8,429 nt of DNA from assembly GCA_023419055.1 (NCBI GenBank), contig JAEZYO010000968.1, positions 1 to 8,429 on the forward strand, given 5' to 3'. Shown here piece by piece: positions 1 through 4,887 of the stretch. Position numbers and translations under genes: made by a program. The notes beneath the pieces were generated by a model. It was not told the DNA's origin. It searched no databases and worked only from the letters and a program-made list of their open reading frames with translations. Numbering within the stretch: position 1 is the stretch's first letter; each line of letters starts with the position of its first letter. Origin of the DNA: Pseudomonadota bacterium. GTDB lineage: Bacteria; Myxococcota; Polyangia; Polyangiales; Polyangiaceae.

Positions 1-34
1 GTCTCGTGGGCTCGGAGATGTGAAAAAGAGACAG
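1..34 (+). other. Residual Nextera sequencing adapter (not genomic)
   Basis: These 34 bases match, from memory, the Illumina Nextera read-2 adapter followed by the 19-base Tn5 mosaic end. The only differences are T to A at positions 23 and 25. The adapter points into the contig and the insert begins at base 35, exactly as at a tagmentation junction. It interrupts the coding sequence of the adjoining gene, so that gene is cut by the library or assembly and not by biology. Any apparent codons within 1-34 must be ignored. Confidence 0.95.
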
Positions 35-726
35 CCCACGAACTCCACGTCGTCGACCCAGATGTCGAAGTCGCGCCCTGCCGAGCCGAACTGCCACTCG
101 ATCGAGATCAGGCGAGACCTGTCGATCTCGGGCTGACGATCGCCCCAGCCCGGCTGCTGCGCGAGGTCGTCGAACGAGACCGTGTACGTCTCCCACTGGT
201 CCGTGAAGGCGAGCGCGACGCCGAAATCATTGTAACAGGCGGTGCACACGCCGCCTTCGGGCGCGGTGTTACCGTCCGGGATCTCGAAGCGCACCTTGCC
301 GGGGCCCTTCGCTTTGAAGCGGATGCCCTGAAAGCGCGAAGCGTCGTAGGTCCCGGGCCCTTCGAGCAGCTTGAAGCCCATGCCGGCGTAGAGGCTCGAG
401 CCGCTGCCCGCGATGGTGCCCGACACGCGGGCCGCAGCCTGACTGCCCGCGGGTCCACCGTCGGCCATCGTGAACGGGCTCGTCGGTTTCACGGTCGAGC
501 CCTCCTGGTCCACGAACGTGAACCAGTAGCCGCCGCGACCGTCGACCTGCTTGATACGGCTGTCCTTGTCCTCGGCGTCTTCCACCGCGCCGGAGCCGTC
601 GGGGCAGCTCGGCAACAAGAGCTCTCGAGCCTTCGCCGTCGCTCCCGTCGCGGAGGCAGGCGTGGTCAGGCAACCGCTCGCGGTCACCGAGACCAGCGCT
701 CCGAGCGCGAGCCCGACCCTCGTCAC
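35..726 (-). CDS. Lipoprotein with CBM11/CIA30-like carbohydrate-binding domain, 3' end missing
   Basis: An open frame of 230 codons starts at GTG 726 and runs without a stop into the adapter. The GTG overlaps the stop of the mannanase gene by four bases (GTGA), with a purine-rich GGGGGAG just upstream, so translational coupling is likely. The N terminus has a short hydrophobic stretch and a lipobox, ASGC, with Cys19 as the expected lipidated residue. From about residue 65 the pattern fits a galactose-binding-like beta-sandwich of the CBM11/CIA30 type: GYWFTFVDQ (66-74), then DASRFQGIRFKAKGPGKVRF (128-147). Next come CTACYNDFGVALAFTDQWETY (161-181, one residue per strand switch approximate), and a closing FDIWVDDVEFV (220-230). 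In this fold the final strand lies near the C terminus, so little may be missing. It probably binds polysaccharide at the cell surface beside the mannanase; the ligand is inferred from context only. Confidence 0.75.
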
Positions 727-2096
727 GGCTCTCCCCCGAGGCTCGCGAGCAGCTCCGACTCGCCGGGGACGAGCGTGCGCACGAACTCCGACGGCACGCG
801 CCGGCCGGCGTACGGCTCCGCCGCCTTGCACGCGGGCGCCTGGGCGTCGAAGCGACTCGCGATGTCGAACATCAGCTTGGCGCTGTCGATGCCACGGTAG
901 AGCGTGTAGTGGTCGTAGTCCTTGTAGAGCGCGCCGGTCTCGTTCTTGTCGGCGAGCATCCAGAACATCGAGCCCGCGCCGCCACGCCGTAGAATGATCT
1001 CGTTCCAGCGCGCGTAGATGGCCTCTCGCTCTTCGAGCCCGCTCACCACCTGCTGCTCGTCGTCGCGCGTCACCTTCCAGCCGTACTCTTCGAGCACGGT
1101 GGGCTTCTTCATCTCGCGCGCCGCCTTGAGGTGGTCGAGGATCCAATCGTCGGTCCACCCCGGCGGCGTCCCCCAATCCTCCGGGTACATGTGGAACGTG
1201 CCGAAATCGATGCCCGGCGCCGAGGTCATCGCGACGTGGTCGACGCCGTCGTTCGCCTTGTAAGTCCAGTGGTCGCCGCCGCCGTTGAAGAACCCTTCGT
1301 CACCGACGGAGACCATGTGGTTCGGGTCGAGCGACTTGATGTACGCCGACATTTCTGCAACCCAGTCGGCGAGCGTCGAGTTCGTCCAACCGTCCCTGCG
1401 ATCGAAGCCCTTGCCGCTGATGGCGCGCGGCTCGTTCGCGAGCTCCCAGGAGAAGATGGCGGGCTCGTCCTTGTAGAGGCGCCCGGTGAGCGTGTTCTTC
1501 CGATTGAGGAGGTGCGAGACCCAGCCCTTGTAGGCCTCTTTGACGCGCGCGTCGGTGTAGAAGAGGTCGTGTTTGTCGAGGCCGTACCAGAGCAGGTACT
1601 GGTCCATCCCGCCGAAATCCTGCCAGTTGTTGGTCAGGACCATGACGAGCTTCAACCCGAGCTGATCCGCCTTGTAGACGACGTAGTCGAGCCGCTCGAG
1701 GCCGTCCGGGCCGTCGTTGAAAGCGGGCTTCTTCGTCTTCGGATCCCAATACTGGAAGTAGACGCCTTCCTTGCCGGCCTCACCCTTGAGATCGGGCACG
1801 CTGCCGTCGAGCGATCCGCGGTCCAGGAAGGCCCAGAGCCGCATGACCTTCAGCTTCATCGCGGCGGAGGACTCGAGCACGGCGTCCACCATCGGCTTCG
1901 GTTTGAAGGTGAGATAGTAGTTGTTCGTGCCCTCGAAGCAGAACGGCTTGCCGCGGTGCTCGAAGACCGGCGCCGGATTTGCCTTCACGTCCAGGCTGCT
2001 CTGCGCGTAGCGATCGGGGGCGCGCAGACACCCGGTGGTCATGAGGAGGCCCGCCGTCGCGGCGAGCGCCCACGAGTTGTCCCGAAAGAAAGGCAT
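723..2096 (-). CDS. GH5 beta-mannanase-like lipoprotein (endo-1,4-beta-mannosidase)
   Basis: The 457-residue product resembles plant- and fungal-type GH5 mannanases (subfamily 7/8 style), retaining hydrolases that cut beta-1,4-mannan chains. Visible family marks, numbered from ATG 2096, are GTNNYYL near residue 56, VMRLWAF with conserved Arg86 and ELANEPR with Glu222 as the likely acid/base. Further on are FGTFHMYPEDWG around 298-309 with a conserved His, VLEEYGW with Glu337 as the likely nucleophile, and MFWMLAD near 377. All the expected catalytic residues are present, so it should be active. The N terminus has a hydrophobic segment ending TTGC, suggesting a lipoprotein anchored at Cys23. 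The frame is open up to a TTG at 2177, but the predicted promoter -10 and an operator overlap that position, so ATG 2096 is preferred despite a weak ribosome site. It is the first gene of a pair with the binding protein that overlaps its stop. Regulation by the nearby LacI protein is inferred. Confidence 0.88.
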   Translation of the reverse strand: MPFFRDNSWALAATAGLLMTTGCLRAPDRYAQSSLDVKANPAPVFEHRGKPFCFEGTNNYYLTFKPKPMVDAVLESSAAMKLKVMRLWAFLDRGSLDGSVPDLKGEAGKEGVYFQYWDPKTKKPAFNDGPDGLERLDYVVYKADQLGLKLVMVLTNNWQDFGGMDQYLLWYGLDKHDLFYTDARVKEAYKGWVSHLLNRKNTLTGRLYKDEPAIFSWELANEPRAISGKGFDRRDGWTNSTLADWVAEMSAYIKSLDPNHMVSVGDEGFFNGGGDHWTYKANDGVDHVAMTSAPGIDFGTFHMYPEDWGTPPGWTDDWILDHLKAAREMKKPTVLEEYGWKVTRDDEQQVVSGLEEREAIYARWNEIILRRGGAGSMFWMLADKNETGALYKDYDHYTLYRGIDSAKLMFDIASRFDAQAPACKAAEPYAGRRVPSEFVRTLVPGESELLASLGGEP

Positions 2097-2176
2097 GACC
2101 AGAACGGCTGTTACCAGGGCTCCCCGTCGGGGATCGAAGCGCGTCGAGTGAGGACGGTTCTGGAACCGCTCCCGCA

Positions 2177-2192
2177 ACTGAAACGTTTTAGT
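2177..2192. promoter_or_regulatory. LacI-type operator O1, over the mannanase promoter
   Basis: ACTGAAACGTTTTAGT is a 16-base palindrome with one mismatched pair and a central CG within AAACGTTT, the form typical of LacI/CcpA-family operators. It overlaps the proposed -10 hexamer of the mannanase promoter, a position where bound repressor would block transcription. The second copy of the AAACGTTT core lies 89 bp away, and a LacI-family gene is 0.6 kb away. Confidence 0.72.
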
Positions 2193-2217
2193 ACATTGGG
2201 CGCTCCGACCCTGTCAA
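2188..2217 (-). promoter_or_regulatory. Predicted sigma70-type promoter of the mannanase gene
   Basis: On the minus strand a perfect TTGACA (2217-2212) is followed after 18 bases by TACTAA (2193-2188), a poor -10 match of three of six. A start of transcription near 2181 would place the leader in front of ATG 2096 and leave only about four bases before TTG 2177. This is why the shorter protein is preferred. The -35 is convincing and the -10 is not. Confidence 0.5.
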
Positions 2218-2243
2218 CGCAATTTCGCGCGCGCCGTTGACAG
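2211..2243. repeat. Inverted repeat carrying both divergent -35 hexamers
   Basis: CTGTCAACG (2211-2219) and CGTTGACAG (2235-2243) are perfect inverted 9-base arms separated by 15 bases. Each arm contains one TTGACA hexamer, facing outward. The symmetry may simply come from two back-to-back promoters, or the arms may be a binding site for a second, dimeric regulator. The midpoint (2227) nearly coincides with the midpoint of the two LacI-type operators (2229). Confidence 0.6.
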
Positions 2244-2265
2244 CTGAATCGCGGTTCGGTACGGG
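2237..2265 (+). promoter_or_regulatory. Predicted promoter of the GH130 gene
   Basis: A perfect TTGACA at 2237-2242 is followed after 17 bases by TACGGG (2260-2265), which matches the -10 consensus at only two positions. The -35 mirrors that of the mannanase promoter. The second operator begins two bases after the proposed -10, over the expected transcription start. The promoter may be activator-dependent or decayed like the gene behind it. Confidence 0.4.
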
Positions 2266-2266
2266 G

Positions 2267-2280
2267 CTTAAACGTTTAAG
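2267..2280. promoter_or_regulatory. LacI-type operator O2, before the GH130 remnant
   Basis: CTTAAACGTTTAAG is a perfect 14-base palindrome with the central CG and AAACGTTT core shared with the site over the mannanase promoter. It lies between the plus-strand promoter and a Shine-Dalgarno-like GGAG at 2284-2287. Centre-to-centre distance to the other site is 89 bp, about 8.5 helical turns. That is close to the 92 bp between lac O1 and O3, so bridging by a tetramer is conceivable. Confidence 0.75.
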
Positions 2281-2294
2281 TCCGGAGCCGCGCA

Positions 2295-2718
2295 TTGAGC
2301 TCTGCCGGACCTCTCCTCGAGCGCCATCCGAACAATCCGATCCTCACCGGCAAAGACTTCCCGCCCGATTCCGGCATCAAGCGAGTATTCAACTCGGGCG
2401 GATCTGGATCGCGGAGAGCGAGGACGGCTACTGGCTCGGGCACGTCTCCGCCCGGGCAACCGAAGCGGCGCGCTCCTTCCGGAGGAGGTCAACGGGCTGT
2501 ACGCGCGCCTCGAGCGCCCGAACACCGCCGGCGCCTTCGGCGACCTGTGGATCAGCCACTCCCCGGATCTGATCTTCTGGGGCAAGTCGCGCTGCGTGCT
2601 CCGAAACCGAGACATTCGCTGCGCCTGGACACTACGTTTATCAGCTCGGCGTCTGCGTCCTGGATCTGAAAGAGCCCTCGCGACCACCAGCGTCGAGCGC
2701 CTGCTGAAGGCGCTGCAG
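2295..2718 (+). pseudogene. GH130 beta-mannoside phosphorylase remnant with multiple internal deletions
   Basis: GH130 enzymes phosphorolyse beta-1,4-mannosides (mannosylglucose or manno-oligosaccharides) in the cytoplasm. Five pieces follow the family order but lie in three frames. They are: RHPNNPILTGKDFP to VFNSG from TTG 2295 (to 2399); RIWIAESEDGYW (2399-2434); GNRSGALLPEEVNGLYARLE to DLWISHSPDLIFWGKSRCVL (2455-2601); HYVYQLGVCVLDLKEPS (2630-2680); and ALATTSVERLLKALQ (2674-2718). Roughly 140 of the usual 300-370 residues remain. The stretches normally lying between these motifs are absent, including most of the propeller core. The TTG has a good ribosome site (GGAG, 7-base spacing), so the gene's front end is intact. 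The pieces themselves are well conserved and hold few stops, so loss is recent or the deletions are assembly damage. No functional enzyme can come from this sequence. Confidence 0.8.
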
Positions 2719-2749
2719 GATCTGAGAGTCCTGGTGGGTGCGCCTCGGC

Positions 2750-2787
2750 GGGTGGCGGGGCGCAAGCCCATCGCGCCGCCGCCGCCC
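2750..2787. terminator. Strong hairpin between convergent GH130 remnant and lacI-type gene
   Basis: Bases 2750-2763 pair with 2773-2777 and 2779-2787 to give a 14-pair GC-rich stem. It has one bulged G (2778), one G-T wobble (2753/2784) and a 9-base loop. It lies just past the last GH130 motif and 15 bases beyond the stop of the LacI-type gene, where a bidirectional terminator is expected. No T-run follows on either strand, so it would be a non-canonical terminator or merely a transcript-end stabiliser. Confidence 0.45.
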
Positions 2788-2801
2788 ACCACGGCTCCGC
2801 T

Positions 2802-3848
2802 TCAGCGCGCGCGCACGCGCGGCTTCGCCGTCGTGCCCCTGACCACGAAGTCCACGGGAGCAAGCTCGGTCTTGACCCTGTCGTCCACGCGCTCCACCAG
2901 CTCTATCAGGCGCGCCATGGCGCGGCGCCCCATGTGCTCCTTCAGCACGCTCACGGTCGTGAGCGGGGGATCGGTGTAGTTGCTCATCACGATGTCGTCG
3001 AAGCCGATGACGCTGAGATCGCGCGGCACCTTGAGCCCGAGCTCGCGCGCCGCGCGCAACACGCCCGCGGCCATCTCGTCGTTCGAGCAGAAGAGCGCCG
3101 TCAAGTCCTTGTGCTTCTCGAGCGCGCGCGTCGCGGCCTCGTAGCCGCTCTCGAAGGTGAGCGCCTCGCACTCGATCACGTTGAGGGCGCGGCTGAATTT
3201 CCGCTCGTTCTTGTCGAAGGCGCTGCGAAACCCGCTCAGCCGGTCTTCGACGCTGGGCGCCGGCGTGCGCGGGACGATCATGGCCAGGTGCTTGTGCCCG
3301 AGCAAGATCAGGTACTCACCCGCGAGCAGCCCGCCGCGGCGATCGTCGATGCGCACATTGTTGATGTTGTCTACGCGCGGCACCGTGTCCACCGCGACGA
3401 TCGGGATCCCGAGCTCCGTCACGTCCTTCACGAGCCGCGGCTGCACGCGCCGCATGAAGAGCACGCCCTCCGCGTTCTTCTCGCGCAGGATCTTGGGCAG
3501 ATCCTGGTAACCCTTGTAGGTGGCCTCGATGTACGAAAAGAGCAGGTTGTAATCGTGCTCGATCGCCTCTTTGACGGCGCCCTGCACCACGAACGAGTAG
3601 AAGTGGTTCGTGATGGTGTCGTCGTCCTTGTAAAAGACGATGCCGACGTTGCCGTTGCGCTTGCGCGCGAGCCCCGCCGCGGCCGCGCTCGGGTGATAGT
3701 TGAGCTCGCGCGCCGCGTCGAGCACGCGCTTGCGCGCGGCCTCGCTGATGGTCTCGTTCGGGTTGTCGTTCAGGACGAACGAGACGGTAGCCGTGGAGAC
3801 GCCGGCCTTCTTGGCGACGTCCTTGATAGTGGCACGTTTGCTCTTCAT
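2802..3848 (-). CDS. LacI-family transcriptional regulator
   Basis: The 348-residue protein has the full LacI/GalR layout. Residues 6-26 form the helix-turn-helix (ATIKDVAKKAGVSTATVSFV), the hinge helix lies at about 50-62 (NYHPSAAAAGLARK) and a periplasmic-binding-protein-like effector domain fills 67-340. Typical core marks are GVLFMRR, IPIVAVDT, RLSGF, FCSNDEMAAGVLRAARELGL and VIGFDDI. Length matches the family. It most likely represses through the two AAACGTTT palindromes at 2177-2192 and 2267-2280, releasing on binding a sugar, probably a mannan or glucomannan breakdown product. The target is inferred from proximity and operator form, the ligand from neighbouring enzymes. ATG 3848 is the only sensible start because it places the helix-turn-helix at the family position; its ribosome site is weak. 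No matching palindrome lies before its own start, so autoregulation is not supported. Confidence 0.93.
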   Translation of the reverse strand: MKSKRATIKDVAKKAGVSTATVSFVLNDNPNETISEAARKRVLDAARELNYHPSAAAAGLARKRNGNVGIVFYKDDDTITNHFYSFVVQGAVKEAIEHDYNLLFSYIEATYKGYQDLPKILREKNAEGVLFMRRVQPRLVKDVTELGIPIVAVDTVPRVDNINNVRIDDRRGGLLAGEYLILLGHKHLAMIVPRTPAPSVEDRLSGFRSAFDKNERKFSRALNVIECEALTFESGYEAATRALEKHKDLTALFCSNDEMAAGVLRAARELGLKVPRDLSVIGFDDIVMSNYTDPPLTTVSVLKEHMGRRAMARLIELVERVDDRVKTELAPVDFVVRGTTAKPRVRAR

Positions 3849-3857
3849 TCTCGGGGC

Positions 3858-3877
3858 GGGCGGCGTTACCGCCTCCC
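3858..3877. other. Short GNRA-type hairpin in the leader of the LacI-type gene
   Basis: On the minus strand GGGAGGCG and CGCCGCCC pair around a GTAA tetraloop, eight positions with one A-G mismatch. It lies 9 bases before ATG 3848 and contains the only good Shine-Dalgarno-like run (GGGAGG) of the leader. It might influence translation of the regulator. It may also be chance in GC-rich DNA. Confidence 0.25.
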
Positions 3878-3919
3878 TTTGCCCTTTACGACGAGAAGGC
3901 GGCGCTTGTCACGACGGCT

Positions 3920-4215
3920 TCACTTCACGAGGAGTCGGAGGTCCTCGATTTCGAACCGGTTCACGGCGCCCAAGACGAAGCGAAGGCCCACGATCGCGCC
4001 CAGATCGGGCCGGCCACGTCGGGTTCGGACGGGCGCTGGAAGTACTCGAATGCGGTCGCGTATTCCGACGCGCCGCTGCCAGTCGCGAACGTGTACCCGA
4101 ACGCATCCTCACAGTCACTCGGCGCGCAGGCTCGCGTGATGAGCCGAACCGTGAAGCTCGCCGGCACCGGAGAGGTTCTAGCGATGAAGCCAACGCCGGG
4201 AAACGCGCTGATGTC
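3920..4215 (-). pseudogene. Broken CBM/CIA30-like domain gene, C-terminal part
   Basis: Two pieces in different frames read in the order of the beta-sandwich domain also seen at the left edge of the window. The first (4215 to about 4030) gives DISAFPGVGFIARTSPVPAS, TVRLITRACAPSDCEDAFGY and ATAFEYFQRP. The second (about 4006 to stop 3920) gives RPDLGAIVGLRFVLGAVNRF then EIEDLRLLVK. This parallels DASRFQGIRFKAK, the CTAC-DFGVALAF segment, and DRSRLISIEWQF with FDIWVDDVEFV in the intact paralogue. One frame change near 4010-4025 joins them. No convincing N-terminal half or start is visible in 4216-4375; one minus-strand frame there (up to about 4292) is open but unrecognised. It was probably a surface polysaccharide-binding lipoprotein. 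A single sequencing error could also explain the shift, but the missing front half argues for true decay. Confidence 0.5.
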
Positions 4216-4375
4216 GCGAACACAGTCACGCTCTCTTCCGGCTCGACGAAAGAGACGCTCGAAAACCTGGCCCCGCATCGGTCGGTGCCCACTCCACACG
4301 ACGGGGCCTTCGGCGGCGCAACAGAGAACTTCGAAGCCGGCAGCGCCCTTCACCCAGACGAGTTGACCCAGCCCT

Positions 4376-4771
4376 TCACCGGGGCACGCACCAGCTGACG
4401 TCGCAGGACGTGGCCCGCCCCTCGATCACCGACTGCGAGACGCAGGAGAAGCCTGCCGAGCAAGCACTGATGGTCGCTCCGAAGCCGCAGTCGTCGTTGC
4501 AGGCCGTGGCGCAGACACCCTTCAGGCAGTAGTACTTGCTCCCGGCGTGGAGGGCGCAGTCCTCGTCCTCTTCGCATTCGACCGAGCAGAGCCCCTCGAA
4601 GCGACCGGATCGGGGACAGAACAAGTCGTCGACGCAGTCGCTGCTCGCCGAGCACTCGTCGTTGAGCTCGCCGGTGGTGCCGTCCTCGTCCTCCGTATCC
4701 GCGGCCTCACTACAGCCGAGAGTGGACGCCAGGACGAGAACGGACCAACACGCGATGCGCCAAGCACTCAT
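4376..4771 (-). CDS. Small cysteine-rich lipoprotein of unknown function
   Basis: The 131-residue product begins with a basic residue and a hydrophobic run (WSVLVLASTLGC) ending at Cys20, a plausible though non-ideal lipobox (T-L-G-C). The mature part is acidic at first (EAADTEDEDG) and then carries 14 cysteines in about 100 residues. Several are in spaced pairs such as CSASSDC, CSVECEEDEDC and CATACNDDC, suggesting a disulphide-knotted extracytoplasmic domain. Such short cysteine-rich lipoproteins are common in myxobacteria; no function is assigned. It follows the kinase gene after 116 bases and has its own possible promoter. There is no Shine-Dalgarno sequence before ATG 4771. Confidence 0.72.
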   Translation of the reverse strand: MSAWRIACWSVLVLASTLGCSEAADTEDEDGTTGELNDECSASSDCVDDLFCPRSGRFEGLCSVECEEDEDCALHAGSKYYCLKGVCATACNDDCGFGATISACSAGFSCVSQSVIEGRATSCDVSWCVPR

Positions 4772-4781
4772 GAGGGCGCAT

Positions 4782-4810
4782 CTTAAAGTTCAGAACGCCG
4801 CCGGGGGCAA
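4782..4810 (-). promoter_or_regulatory. Possible promoter of the cysteine-rich lipoprotein gene
   Basis: On the minus strand TTGCCC (4810-4805) and TTTAAG (4787-4782) match the -35 and -10 hexamers at four of six positions each, with the ideal 17-base spacer. The -10 ends 10 bases before ATG 4771, so the transcript could be leaderless or nearly so, consistent with the absent ribosome site. The rest of 4772-4887 shows nothing else convincing. Confidence 0.35.
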
Positions 4811-4887
4811 CCGCCACGCGAACGCCTGGAGACAGCTCCACCGGACAACGCCGCGAACGTCGCTCCCGGCGGTGCGAAACGCGGTGC

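Noticed and set aside
2097..2177. Longer mannanase start at TTG 2177
   Set aside because: It lies on the operator and only about four bases beyond the predicted transcription start, has no ribosome site, and would put a charged 27-residue head before the signal peptide.
1131..2240. Long plus-strand open frame opposite the mannanase gene
   Set aside because: Its product is rich in Val, Arg, Glu and His without any domain pattern; it is the antisense shadow of the strongly recognisable GH5 gene.
2268..2792. Minus-strand frame across the GH130 remnant
   Set aside because: Arg/Ser/Ala-rich sequence with no motif; the plus-strand fragments match GH130 in order.
2934..4139. 401-codon plus-strand frame opposite the LacI gene
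   Set aside because: Low-complexity Arg/His/Val composition, no motifs, and entirely explained as the complement of a GC-rich LacI gene.
3700..4398. 232-codon plus-strand frame over the start of the LacI gene and the region beyond
   Set aside because: Overlaps the intact LacI gene antisense and its product lacks recognisable domains; the minus-strand CBM-like fragments explain the region better.
4827..4840. Small hairpin TGGAG-ACAG-CTCCA after the kinase gene
   Set aside because: Only five pairs and no T-run; too weak to call a terminator.
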